Assembly (NCBI GenBank): GCA_050289485.1
Contig: JBNKFV010000018.1
Span: 10,214-74,213 of the forward strand
Length of the DNA stretch: 64,000 nt
Origin: JBNKFV01 sp050289485
GTDB taxonomy: Bacteria; Pseudomonadota; Gammaproteobacteria; Pseudomonadales; Cellvibrionaceae
Reading direction: 5' to 3'
Shown here in pieces: positions 8,742-17,724 of the stretch. The notes under the pieces were generated by a model. The model ran no database searches and was not told where the DNA came from. It saw only the letters and a list, made by a program, of their open reading frames with translations. The translations under genes and the position numbers were made by a program. The stretch's first letter is position 1. The number at the start of each line of letters is the position of its first letter.

Positions 8742-10094
8742 CTATACCGTAGATAACAGGTATTCACGTTCCCAGGAACTGATCACCCGCTTGAAGCCTT
8801 CATACTCCGCCCATCGGGTAGCCGTAAAACCGTCGACAAAACGATCGGTGAGTATATCGCGAATGTTCTCCGCTTCACTCATATTGATCAAGGCCGCCTC
8901 GAGGTTAAATGGCAGTTCACTATCGGCTTCATTGCCAATGCGGTGGGAAATGGCCGGACGCGGCTCGGCTTTTTCGACCATGCCTAAATACCCTGCTGCC
9001 AGGGTAGCCGCCAGGGCAAGATAGGGATTGGTATCGGAGCCCGGCAAACGATTTTCAATCCGCCGTGCAGAAGGCGCTGAACGAGGCACACGCAAACCGG
9101 TTGTGCGATTATCTTCGCCCCATTCAATATTCACCGGCGCATTACCATCTGCACCGGGCAAATAACGCCGATAACTGTTTACATTGGGGGCAAACATGGG
9201 CATTAACATGGGAATATACTTTTGCAGTCCACCAATATAGTGAAAAAACATGGGTGACGGATCGCCCTTAGGTGAGGAAAACAGGGCTTCACTGGTTTCT
9301 ACGCTCACCAGCGATTGATGAATATGCATAGCACTGCCAGGTTCGCCAGTAATCGGCTTGGCCATAAAGGTCGCACTGATATTATGCTTCAAGGCCGCTT
9401 CACGCACAGTGCGCTTAAAAATAAAAACCTGATCGGCCAGCGCCATGGCGTCGCCATGGCGAAAATTAAACTCCATTTGCGCGGTGCCCTCTTCATGAAT
9501 CAGCGTATCAATATCGAGATTCTGTGCTTCACACCAGTCGTAAATATCTTCAATAATAGGATCGTATTCATTGGCGCCGTCAATGCTGAACGACTGCCGC
9601 CCACTTTCTTTGCGGCCGGATCGCCCCACCGGTGGATCCAAGGGTAGATCCGGATCGGTACAGCGCTGGGTTAAATAAAACTCCACTTCAGGCGCAACAA
9701 TAGGTCGCCAGCCTTTGTCGGCATACAAACTCAAAACACGCTTGAGTACTGCGCGCGGAGACAGGCTAATCATATGCCCTTGATTATCGTAGCAATCGTG
9801 AATCACCATGGCGGCAGGCTCAATTGCCCAAGGCACAATAAATGCTGCCTTTGGGTCGGGCTTGAGCACCATATCGATATCTTTCGGGTCTAGCAGATTG
9901 TAATAAGCATCGTCATCCGGGTAATCGCCTGTAGCCGTTTGCAGCAGCACGCTCTCAGGCAAACGCAGCCCACCCTCTTCAATAAATTTGCTGGTGGGCA
10001 TGATTTTGCCCCGTGCGATGCCGGTCTGATCAGCCGTTACGCACTCTACTTCAGTAATGCGCTTCTCTTTCAACCAACTAATCAACTCATCCAT
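8742..10094 (-). CDS. Glutamine-synthetase-family ligase, gamma-glutamylputrescine synthetase type
   Basis: 450 residues from the ATG at 10094 (G-rich ribosome site just upstream). The whole protein is a type I glutamine synthetase fold: APEVEFY metal ligands, MEFNFRHGDA, GSAMHIHQSL (ammonia/ATP site), NSYRRYLPG and the arginine-rich NRTTGLRVP. The N-terminus and spacing are closer to PuuA-like gamma-glutamylpolyamine ligases than to GlnA, and there is no adenylylation-tyrosine region resembling GlnA. Likely role: glutamylation of putrescine or a related amine in catabolism. No other puu genes are beside it, so substrate is inference. Confidence 0.82.
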   Translation of the reverse strand: MDELISWLKEKRITEVECVTADQTGIARGKIMPTSKFIEEGGLRLPESVLLQTATGDYPDDDAYYNLLDPKDIDMVLKPDPKAAFIVPWAIEPAAMVIHDCYDNQGHMISLSPRAVLKRVLSLYADKGWRPIVAPEVEFYLTQRCTDPDLPLDPPVGRSGRKESGRQSFSIDGANEYDPIIEDIYDWCEAQNLDIDTLIHEEGTAQMEFNFRHGDAMALADQVFIFKRTVREAALKHNISATFMAKPITGEPGSAMHIHQSLVSVETSEALFSSPKGDPSPMFFHYIGGLQKYIPMLMPMFAPNVNSYRRYLPGADGNAPVNIEWGEDNRTTGLRVPRSAPSARRIENRLPGSDTNPYLALAATLAAGYLGMVEKAEPRPAISHRIGNEADSELPFNLEAALINMSEAENIRDILTDRFVDGFTATRWAEYEGFKRVISSWEREYLLSTV

Positions 10095-10227
10095 TACTTG
10101 CCCCCTACACCCGCCGCCAACATGATCCAATGCGGCAGAGGGCACTTATTTATTAATTCTGAATCTGGCAGAAGTTAGGTTTTAACTGTCACTACAGCGT
10201 TGATTGTAGCTTTTTTCCCAACACCTG

Positions 10228-11145
10228 TTACGGGTAAACGCTGGGCTCACCCGGCGGCCGGGTTTTGAAACGCCGATGACTCCACAAATATTGCTCAGGC
10301 GCACGCTGGATAAATATTTCCGCCTGTTCGCAAATTCGACGTGCATCAGCCACCTCGTCGCCCGTTGGGAAGTTTTCCCAAGGAGGAAGAATCTCAACCC
10401 GGTAGCCGGAGCCATCAGCCAGACGATATTGTGCAAACGGAATGACTTTAGCCTTACCTAGCTGCACAAACTTACTGGTAGCCGTTACCGTAGCCGCAGG
10501 CACACCAAAAAATGGCACAAACACACTCTGGCCTTTGCCATAATCCTGATCGGGGGCATACCAGATTACCCGCCCCTGCTTTAGCTTGCGCACCATGCCC
10601 CTCACATCATCACGCGTGACGACATCGGTTTGCTGACTGTGTCGCTCTCGCCCCCGGCGTTGTACATAATCATAAACGGGATTTTTATGCGGGCGATACA
10701 TGGCATCAATCGAGGCATTCATATTGACGAACGCGCCACCAATATCCAGCGTCGTAAAATGAAATGCCATCAGCAGGGCACCTTGCCCCTCAAGTTCTTG
10801 CAGGTGTTCAAGGCCGGTTACGGTCACGAGCTTTCGTAAACGCTCTGTTGGCCAGAACCAAGCCATACCCGTTTCAAAAAAGGCAATGGCGGTTGAAGTG
10901 ATATTGTCGCGCACCAGTTGCTCGCGCTGGGCCCCGGTCAACTCAGGAAAACAAAGCTCAATATTACGTCGAGCAATAGCTGTGCGACGAACAGCCGCAC
11001 GATAAAGCAGTTTACCCAAACCGCGCCCCAGCCACAGCTGGCTACGGTAAGGTAACTGGGCCAGTAACCACCAGAAGCCAAACATTAACCAGGTAAACCA
11101 ATATCGTGGGTGAAGTAATGTTGCTCGAAACTGCAGTTTTTCCAT
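10228..11145 (-). CDS. Lipid A biosynthesis acyltransferase (LpxL/LpxM family)
   Basis: 305 residues from ATG 11145. A single N-terminal membrane helix (WFTWLMFGFWWLLAQL), then the lysophospholipid-acyltransferase-like domain with the catalytic HxxxxD box seen as HFTTLD, a YRPHKNP motif and YAPDQDYG. It transfers a secondary acyl chain to the lipid A precursor at the inner membrane. Which acyl position is modified cannot be decided. Transcribed alone; the neighbour upstream ends at a terminator. Confidence 0.88.
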   Translation of the reverse strand: MEKLQFRATLLHPRYWFTWLMFGFWWLLAQLPYRSQLWLGRGLGKLLYRAAVRRTAIARRNIELCFPELTGAQREQLVRDNITSTAIAFFETGMAWFWPTERLRKLVTVTGLEHLQELEGQGALLMAFHFTTLDIGGAFVNMNASIDAMYRPHKNPVYDYVQRRGRERHSQQTDVVTRDDVRGMVRKLKQGRVIWYAPDQDYGKGQSVFVPFFGVPAATVTATSKFVQLGKAKVIPFAQYRLADGSGYRVEILPPWENFPTGDEVADARRICEQAEIFIQRAPEQYLWSHRRFKTRPPGEPSVYP

Positions 11146-11269
11146 AAAATCCGCTAACGCCAATTGAATTAAGCGCGCATTATAGCGTATTGAACTTCCC
11201 CTGGAGTGCCAGCCTTAGCGGTTTTGGAGACTCTGCGGGCACTTGCCTCAGCTCATTCGAAAACATGCC

Positions 11270-11290
11270 GGTATCACCCCAGCATGTTTT
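11270..11290 (-). terminator. Hairpin at the end of the prmB-aroC-MFS-GH3 unit
   Basis: Perfect 9 bp stem AAAACATGC/GCATGTTTT located 17 bp past the GH3 stop, on the minus strand. Only a short T-rich stem tail, so efficiency is uncertain. Confidence 0.55.
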
Positions 11291-11306
11291 CCTCCTACGT
11301 ATAAGA

Positions 11307-13355
11307 CTAAAACGACAAACCAAAACCGTAAGGATACAGCGGGCTTGCCGAATCATCGGGCACGGCGGGATGCTGTTCTGCTACCGCTACCCTGGACGAA
11401 GGCAGCTCAAACGGTAACTTGCCTTTTGGCTCTGCTCGCCCACTCAGCACATCGAGAACCGCCTGATCACTAGCGCCAAAATTACCCACAATAGCGGTTG
11501 TTTTATCTTGTAGGTTGGTCAGTATTGCTGGGCGATCCAGGAAAATGGCCAATACGGTCGGTACTTTTCCCTGCAACTGCGATAGCAACTGGTAGACCTC
11601 GTCTTCTTCGGTAAAGTTTAGACGCCCTTCATTCTGGCGACTGCCGAAGAAATGATAGGGGTGTAACTTTTCTGCCGGGGTACTGGTACGCACAATCGCA
11701 ACGTCGGCCTGCTCTGGATCAGCGACCACGGTATAACCATTGGCAGCCGCCACGTCAGCACTCATGCCGTATAAAAATACCTTTTTGAGATCGCTGGCCA
11801 ATGGCAGCAGTTGATCAGTATTTTGCAGCAATACCTGAGCTTCGCGCTGCGCCTGCATGGCTTTTTCACGAAATGCCGACGAGCCTACAACCGCTTTCGC
11901 ACGATCAGGATCAACATACGGGTTGTCAAACAGGCCCAAAGCAAACTTGAGCTGCATGATGCGCTGTACGGATTCATTCAGCCGGCTTTCCTGCACATCA
12001 CCCTTGTTAACAGCCTCAATCAGTGGTGCAGGATTATCTTCACCACCAAATTGGTCGAGCCCGGCATTAATACCTTTGACATATCGGTCGTAACCGGTTT
12101 TGTCTTCCATACCCCATGGCGTTGCGATGGCGGTATAGCCCTGTGGGTTCTCTACAGTGGGCGCTACGCAGGCTTCAGGGCAGTCGCGAGTGATAGCCCA
12201 GTCAGATAAGAGCAGTCCTTTATAGCCCCATTCATTGCGCAGTAAATCGGTGAGCAGCTGCCGACTGAAACCGGCACCTACCTGCTCCAATGGCTCGCCA
12301 TTAAGGCTGCCGCCTTGCGGTACCGAATAGGTCGGCATAATGCCCGCTGTCTGTGCTGCAAGAGCTCCATCAAAAGCATCAATATGTGCCCTCAAGGTAT
12401 CCGCATCCACATTGGCAAAGCGGCCATAGTAGTTATGCCCATCGAAACCATCCACCGCAGCGCCATAGCCTACCCAGTGCTTGGTGATGGTGATTACACC
12501 GTCTTGAGTGAGCCCTTCGGGCGACCCCTGAAAACCGGCCACATAGGCACCGGCCAGCTTGCTGACTAACTCTGGCTGGCTGCCAAACGTAGCCACCTGG
12601 CGCGGCCAGCGTGGCTCTGTTGCCAGATCTGCCTGTGGCGACAACGCCATATGCATACCAACGGCACGGTATTCCTGGCGCACAATATCGGCAAATTCAG
12701 TCACACGGTCAGTGTCACGCAGTGCCGCAAAACCTAAAGGCTCAGGCCACTGTGAAAAATCTACTGCCTCAGAACTGGCACCAAGTACGTATTGAAAGTG
12801 GTTGCGCGGGTCGGTGCTGATGGTTAGCGGTATACCCAATCGCTCACCTTCGGCAATTGCCTGCAAGGCGTTACTTTGTTGAGCGAGAGTCTCGGGCGAC
12901 GACGAAAAGCGCGAAATAAAACTGTTAACGTGATGATTCCGCACCAGCTGCGTATAGGCCTCAAGGTCGTAACCGAGTGAGACAGCGCTGTCACTTTTGG
13001 GCGGCAAATTGCGCAGACTTCCGTGCAACATAGCCCCGGCTTTTTCGGCCAGTGTCATACGTGACACTAAATCGGCAGCTCGCTCGGCTGCTGACAACCG
13101 CCAGTCTTCATAAGGGTCTAACTCACCACTGTTGTTTAAGTCACGAAAGGTTAGCCCCTCGATAGATAGCGTGGGCTTAACCCGGCTTTCTATAGTGATC
13201 TGTTTGATGTTCTGGGTTGTTGATAAGCCTGCAGCAGATTCAGAATTATCGCTACAGCCAACACTTGCCAATACCGCCACTGAACTCGCCAAGCCAAGTA
13301 ATCCCCGCTTAGCTGCGGCCAACCCGGAAACCGTAGAACGTGAAGGTAACACCAT
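11307..13355 (-). CDS. Glycoside hydrolase family 3 lipoprotein
   Basis: 682 residues. N-terminal signal with lipobox SVGC places it as a lipoprotein, most likely periplasm-facing or surface-exposed. GH3 N-terminal barrel at ~90-420: TKHWVGYG substrate loop and the nucleophile aspartate in LLLSDWAIT. C-terminal alpha/beta sandwich ~450-620 (QREAQVLLQNTDQLLPLA). GH3 enzymes of this type are usually exo-acting beta-glucosidases or beta-xylosidases; the sugar cannot be determined. Follows an MFS permease by 45 bp on the same strand, suggesting hydrolysis and uptake in one unit. Confidence 0.9.
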   Translation of the reverse strand: MVLPSRSTVSGLAAAKRGLLGLASSVAVLASVGCSDNSESAAGLSTTQNIKQITIESRVKPTLSIEGLTFRDLNNSGELDPYEDWRLSAAERAADLVSRMTLAEKAGAMLHGSLRNLPPKSDSAVSLGYDLEAYTQLVRNHHVNSFISRFSSSPETLAQQSNALQAIAEGERLGIPLTISTDPRNHFQYVLGASSEAVDFSQWPEPLGFAALRDTDRVTEFADIVRQEYRAVGMHMALSPQADLATEPRWPRQVATFGSQPELVSKLAGAYVAGFQGSPEGLTQDGVITITKHWVGYGAAVDGFDGHNYYGRFANVDADTLRAHIDAFDGALAAQTAGIMPTYSVPQGGSLNGEPLEQVGAGFSRQLLTDLLRNEWGYKGLLLSDWAITRDCPEACVAPTVENPQGYTAIATPWGMEDKTGYDRYVKGINAGLDQFGGEDNPAPLIEAVNKGDVQESRLNESVQRIMQLKFALGLFDNPYVDPDRAKAVVGSSAFREKAMQAQREAQVLLQNTDQLLPLASDLKKVFLYGMSADVAAANGYTVVADPEQADVAIVRTSTPAEKLHPYHFFGSRQNEGRLNFTEEDEVYQLLSQLQGKVPTVLAIFLDRPAILTNLQDKTTAIVGNFGASDQAVLDVLSGRAEPKGKLPFELPSSRVAVAEQHPAVPDDSASPLYPYGFGLSF

Positions 13356-13400
13356 CTTGTACCCCTGAAATTAACTATTATTAACAGAAGATGCCGCTGC

Positions 13401-14546
13401 CTACGGCTTTTCTGTGAGCGAGTGTTTTCGCCAATACAAGGCCAGTGCCACACCGGCTATCCCTACTGCAGAGCTGACATTAAAAGCCAGTTCACTGCTG
13501 ATATCCCACAATACACCGCCGACGATAGCGCCAATAGCGGCGCCGAGGCCATAACTGGTAGCACTGTAAAATGCCAATGCATGCCCCTGCGTGGCACTGA
13601 AGCGCTGCCTGATCCACTCTACACACGCGGCATGAGCCGTACCGTAACTGAAAGCATGCAATAGCTGCAAACCCACCAGCAAAAACGGTTTATCGATAAA
13701 CCAGGGCAACAACAGCCAACGCAAGGCCGTCATTGCCAGGCTGACAATAAACAGCCAGTACACGCCGATACCCCGCAATAGCTGTGGCACTGCCACAAAC
13801 ACCGCTATTTCAGCGATTACGCTCAACGCCCAGGCCCAGCCAATAAACGAATGACTGTAGCCGTGGGCCTCCATATAAACACTGAAAAAGGTGTAGTAAG
13901 TTGAGAGACTCACTTCCAACAAAATGCAGGCCGCAAAAAATGCAGCAACGGCGGGCTTTTTCAATGCGGCCATAAACGCATGTGGTATGGCGCTACTGCG
14001 CTGATAGGCCTGCTCTCGAATAAAAAAGCTCGACAGGGCTATACATACCAGAAACACAAACACCATGACTGGCAGATAACTGATTGGCAGGTAGTCGAAC
14101 GCAATACCTAAACCCACCACCGCCACAATGAACGATACGGAGCCCCACAAACGAATATGACTGTAGCGCTCTGACTGCCCTGCCAGATACACCAGCGTGA
14201 GCGATTCATACTGAGCAAGAATGGCATTCCAGAAAAAACTGTACCCCAACACCACCAGCAAAATAGCCACAAAGCTCTGGTCGAAAAAAATGCCTGCATA
14301 AGCTAAGGCACCACCGATGGCACCAATGCGGATAAAGAGCAAACGCTGACCAAAACGATCGCTAAGAGCTGCCCACAGGTTGGGAGAAAACAGCTTGGTA
14401 CTGAAGGCCGCCGCCACAATTAAACCAATTTGCTGTGGCGTAAACCCAAGTGACTGTAAATAGAGACTCCAGTAAGGGAGATTGGCTCCCACTACCAGAA
14501 AGTAGAAAAAATAAAAGCTGGAAAGGCGCCAATAGGGAAGCGACAT
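13401..14546 (-). CDS. Major facilitator transporter (HcaT/MFS_1-like)
   Basis: 381 residues with about 12 hydrophobic segments across the full length. The N-terminus (FYFFYFLVVGANLPYWSLYL) and WAALSDRFGQRLLF loop match the PF12832-type permeases related to HcaT and the LacY/nucleoside symporter branch. Inner membrane. Situated between aroC (22 bp upstream) and the GH3 lipoprotein gene, so a product of the glycosidase is a reasonable but unproven substrate. Confidence 0.85.
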   Translation of the reverse strand: MSLPYWRLSSFYFFYFLVVGANLPYWSLYLQSLGFTPQQIGLIVAAAFSTKLFSPNLWAALSDRFGQRLLFIRIGAIGGALAYAGIFFDQSFVAILLVVLGYSFFWNAILAQYESLTLVYLAGQSERYSHIRLWGSVSFIVAVVGLGIAFDYLPISYLPVMVFVFLVCIALSSFFIREQAYQRSSAIPHAFMAALKKPAVAAFFAACILLEVSLSTYYTFFSVYMEAHGYSHSFIGWAWALSVIAEIAVFVAVPQLLRGIGVYWLFIVSLAMTALRWLLLPWFIDKPFLLVGLQLLHAFSYGTAHAACVEWIRQRFSATQGHALAFYSATSYGLGAAIGAIVGGVLWDISSELAFNVSSAVGIAGVALALYWRKHSLTEKP

Positions 14547-14568
14547 AATGCGATCAGCCGTCGTCGGC

Positions 14569-15666
14569 TTACGCTTGCCCGGGAATCACAGGAACATTAT
14601 GTTGAACACCACCATTCTGGCCACGATGACGCAACAGATGATCCATCAGCACCAGCGCCATCATCGCCTCGGCAATTGGTGTTGCCCGAATCCCTACGCA
14701 GGGGTCATGGCGCCCCTTGGTAACCACTTCAACCGGGTTGCCGTGAACATCAATACTGCGGCCAGGAATATGCAGACTGGAGGTTGGCTTCAACGCAATG
14801 CGAGCAACAATCTCTTGCCCACTGGAAATCCCCCCCAAAATACCACCGGCATTATTCGACAGAAAACCTTCTGTAGTGATTTCGTCGCGATGCTCTGTAC
14901 CACGCTGGGTAACCGACTCGAAACCGGCACCAATTTCGATACCTTTTACAGCGTTGATACTCATTAACGCGTGAGCCAGATCCGCATCGAGACGATCAAA
15001 GATAGGTTCTCCCAAACCCGGCATCACGCCAGTGGCAACCACGGTGATTTCAGCCCCAATGGAGTCGCCTTGCTTGTTAAGCGCCTGCATAAAGGTTTCC
15101 ATTTCTGGCACTTTGTCGACATCGGGGCAGAAAAATGGGTTTTGCTCTACCTGATCCCAATCCAGTTTTTCTGCCTTAATAGGCCCCAATTGCGACAAAT
15201 AACCACGCACCTCGATACCAAATTCGGTCTGTAGATATTTCTTGGCAATCGCACCGGCGGCCACACGCATGGCAGTCTCGCGGGCCGACGATCGACCGCC
15301 GCCACGGTAATCACGCACACCGTACTTTTGCATATAGGTGTAGTCCGCATGAGCTGGGCGAAACTGGTCTTTGATATTGCCGTAATCTTTTGAGCGCTGA
15401 TCGGTATTTTCAATCAGCAAACCAATGGGCGTACCGGTGGTTTTACCCTCAAATACACCCGATAGAATCTTTACTTCATCGCCCTCACGGCGCTGAGTGG
15501 TATAACGGCTCTGCCCCGGTTTGCGACGGTCGAGATCTTTTTGCAGATCTGCCTCTGACAATTCCAGCCCCGGCGGGCAACCATCAACTATACACCCCAG
15601 TGCCAAGCCATGGCTCTCGCCAAAGGTGGTTACCGTAAACAGTTTGCCAAAACTATTGCCAGACAT
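14569..15666 (-). CDS. aroC: Chorismate synthase
   Basis: 365 residues, full length. Converts 5-enolpyruvylshikimate-3-phosphate to chorismate with reduced FMN, the last shared step of aromatic biosynthesis. Signatures: GESHGLALGCIVDGCPPG near the N-terminus, RPAHADYTY and GGGRSSARETAMRVAAGA in the middle, and GRHDPCVGIRA near the end. Lies 106 bp after prmB; the prmB-aroC pair is common in gammaproteobacteria. Confidence 0.97.
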   Translation of the reverse strand: MSGNSFGKLFTVTTFGESHGLALGCIVDGCPPGLELSEADLQKDLDRRKPGQSRYTTQRREGDEVKILSGVFEGKTTGTPIGLLIENTDQRSKDYGNIKDQFRPAHADYTYMQKYGVRDYRGGGRSSARETAMRVAAGAIAKKYLQTEFGIEVRGYLSQLGPIKAEKLDWDQVEQNPFFCPDVDKVPEMETFMQALNKQGDSIGAEITVVATGVMPGLGEPIFDRLDADLAHALMSINAVKGIEIGAGFESVTQRGTEHRDEITTEGFLSNNAGGILGGISSGQEIVARIALKPTSSLHIPGRSIDVHGNPVEVVTKGRHDPCVGIRATPIAEAMMALVLMDHLLRHRGQNGGVQHNVPVIPGQA

Positions 15667-15772
15667 AACGCTCTCTTAAAATCATCAGGTTTGAAGCTGC
15701 GTGTGCAGCAGAAAATGCAAGCGGCGGATTATACGCAGCTCGAGCTGTTTTTTCAGCCTGTTACGGACGCCT

Positions 15773-16705
15773 TCAATAGCCGGCAAAGTCTTCCGCATAC
15801 TCTTCCAATTCCGCAGCCGACAACACAAACACACCATGTCCACCGCGGGTAAACTCAACCCAGGTAAAGGGTACATTGGGAAAAGCCTCTTCCAGGGCAA
15901 CCCAGCTGTTACCCACCTCGACAACCAACAACCCTTCTTCGGTAAGCCAATCACGCGCTTCGCGCAGCAGCCGGCGGGTAAAGTCGAGACCATCCTCCCC
16001 CGAGCCCAAGGCAATGGCCGGCTCTGCATGGTACTCGTCTGGCATACTGGCTAAATCATCTTCGTCAACGTAAGGCGGGTTGCTAACGATCAGGTCGTAG
16101 CGGTTACGAGGCAGGTCTTCGAATAAATCAGATTCCCAAGCCGTCACACGCTCTTCGAGCGCGTGCTCGGCAATATTCTGCCGTGCCACCGCCAGCGCCT
16201 CTGGCGAAATATCACTCAAGTCTACCTGGGTATCGGGAAACGCATAGGCGCACGCAATACCAATGCAGCCACTGCCAGTACACAGATCCAAAATGGTTTC
16301 TGGCTGGTAATCCAACCATGGCGCAAACTGGTTTTCGATCAACTCTGCAATCGGCGAGCGCGGTACCAGCACATGTTCGTTAACTGTAAACTGCAACCCA
16401 CAATAGGTTGCCGTACCCGTGAGATAGGCTGCGGGCACGCGCTCTTCGATGCGCTGCTCAAATAAATCGAGAATGGCCAAGCGCTCACTGAACACTAGGC
16501 GGGCATCAAGAATCTGTGGGTTTTCAAAACCCGGCATATGCAATATATACATTACCAGCTGCAACGCTTCGTCCCAGGCGTTATCGGTTCCATGGCCAAA
16601 GTACAGATCTTCTGCCATAAACTGGGTAGCACCCCAGCGAATATAGTCCCTGACTGTCAGTAGGGTTTCGGCTATCTGGTGTTGCGCGTCGCGTGGATTA
16701 GTCAT
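15773..16705 (-). CDS. prmB: 50S ribosomal protein L3 glutamine methyltransferase
   Basis: 310 residues. N-terminal helical domain ~1-100, then a Rossmann methyltransferase domain with SAM motif LDLCTGSGCIGIA and the NPPY catalytic loop (IVSNPPYVDEDD) that coordinates the substrate glutamine. The domain layout and the IRWGATQFMAEDLYFGHGTDNAWDE-like N-terminal region favour PrmB over PrmC. Cytoplasmic. First gene of the prmB-aroC-MFS-GH3 run. Confidence 0.93.
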   Translation of the reverse strand: MTNPRDAQHQIAETLLTVRDYIRWGATQFMAEDLYFGHGTDNAWDEALQLVMYILHMPGFENPQILDARLVFSERLAILDLFEQRIEERVPAAYLTGTATYCGLQFTVNEHVLVPRSPIAELIENQFAPWLDYQPETILDLCTGSGCIGIACAYAFPDTQVDLSDISPEALAVARQNIAEHALEERVTAWESDLFEDLPRNRYDLIVSNPPYVDEDDLASMPDEYHAEPAIALGSGEDGLDFTRRLLREARDWLTEEGLLVVEVGNSWVALEEAFPNVPFTWVEFTRGGHGVFVLSAAELEEYAEDFAGY

Positions 16706-17022
16706 GGCCGGTGAACTCCGTTAATGAGGCCTGCGTATAGTACACAATTTCCCGCCTAAAACCTGCTATAGACAACCGGCCTAATGCGAGTCAGGGCACA
16801 AAAATAAATGTATGCAATTTTATTCCTATTCGGACCATTTACCCTCACTTAGCTGCAGATTGCCGTAAATAGCCAACAGATACCAAAATTTTTCTTTACC
16901 CCGAAGGCGGCTTCGCGTAGGGTAGCACTCCCCAAAAATTGGGGTCGTAATAACGCTACGTTTGCGTTGTTACCACGCCCGGCGTATGGCCGCTGCATCG
17001 CAGAACTAACAGGAACATGACG
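16706..17022. other. Intergenic region between divergent prmB and folE
   Basis: About 317 bases without a gene, presumably holding both promoters. A small perfect hairpin (CCCCAA-aaa-TTGGGG, ~16930-16944) lies in the folE leader. No known riboswitch architecture recognised. Confidence 0.5.
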
Positions 17023-17562
17023 ATGAAAAAGCACTTCGAAGCCATTATTAGAGATATCGGTGAAGACCTGGAACGCCCTGGTTTGAAAGACACCCCTCAC
17101 CGGGCTGCCGAGGCGTTTAAGTTTTTAACCCGCGGCTACAAACAAACGTTAGACGAAGTAATCAACGACGCCCTGTTTCCGTCAGATTCTAAAGAAATGA
17201 TTTTGGTAAAGGACATTGAATTGTACTCAATGTGCGAACACCACATGCTGCCCTTTATCGGCAAAGCGCATGTTGCTTACATCCCCACCGGCAAGGTTCT
17301 GGGCCTGTCTAAAGTTGCTCGCATCGTTGACATGTTTGCCCGCCGCCTGCAAATTCAAGAACAAATGACGTCAGACATCGCTAACACTATTGCCAAGGTT
17401 ACCGATGCCGAAGGTGTTGGCGTTATCATTGAGGCCAAACACATGTGCATGATGATGCGCGGTGTTGAAAAACAAAATTCCGTTATGAAAACCTCTGCCA
17501 TGCTGGGTACTTTCCGCAGCAACAGCAGCACCCGCGCGGAATTTTTGTCTCTGCTAAGATAA
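17023..17562 (+). CDS. folE: GTP cyclohydrolase I
   Basis: 179 residues. The ATG at 17023 is chosen over 17017 because AGGA is then 8 nt away instead of 2. Converts GTP to 7,8-dihydroneopterin triphosphate at the head of folate synthesis. Zinc ligands: Cys and His in MCEHHMLPF and Cys in KHMCMMMRG; further signatures GKVLGLSKVARIV and RLQIQEQMT. Homodecameric cytoplasmic enzyme. Appears monocistronic and is followed by a small hairpin. Confidence 0.96.
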   Translation: MKKHFEAIIRDIGEDLERPGLKDTPHRAAEAFKFLTRGYKQTLDEVINDALFPSDSKEMILVKDIELYSMCEHHMLPFIGKAHVAYIPTGKVLGLSKVARIVDMFARRLQIQEQMTSDIANTIAKVTDAEGVGVIIEAKHMCMMMRGVEKQNSVMKTSAMLGTFRSNSSTRAEFLSLLR

Positions 17563-17568
17563 TACCGT

Positions 17569-17585
17569 GGGTGCCATTGGCACCC
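17569..17585 (+). terminator. Hairpin just after folE
   Basis: Perfect 7 bp stem GGGTGCC-att-GGCACCC directly after the stop. There is no T-run, so it may be an mRNA 3' stabiliser and not a true terminator. Confidence 0.4.
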
Positions 17586-17681
17586 TATGGAAATACCCGC
17601 AGAATTTCACCCTTCTGTATTGCTAATGCGAGCAACAAGACTCAGCACGCCAGATACTACCCCTTCGGTTCGCTGCGCCGC

Positions 17682-17716
17682 TTATTAACCCGACAATAAT
17701 ATTTGCCGGGTTAATA
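17682..17716. repeat. REP-like palindromic element, copy 2
   Basis: TTATTAACCCG-acaataatatt-TGCCGGGTTAATAA. Lies between the convergent folE and aldehyde dehydrogenase genes, 8 bp from the latter's stop. It shares the core and a GCCGC flank with copy 1 read in the opposite direction. Confidence 0.75.
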
Positions 17717-17724
17717 ACATAGTG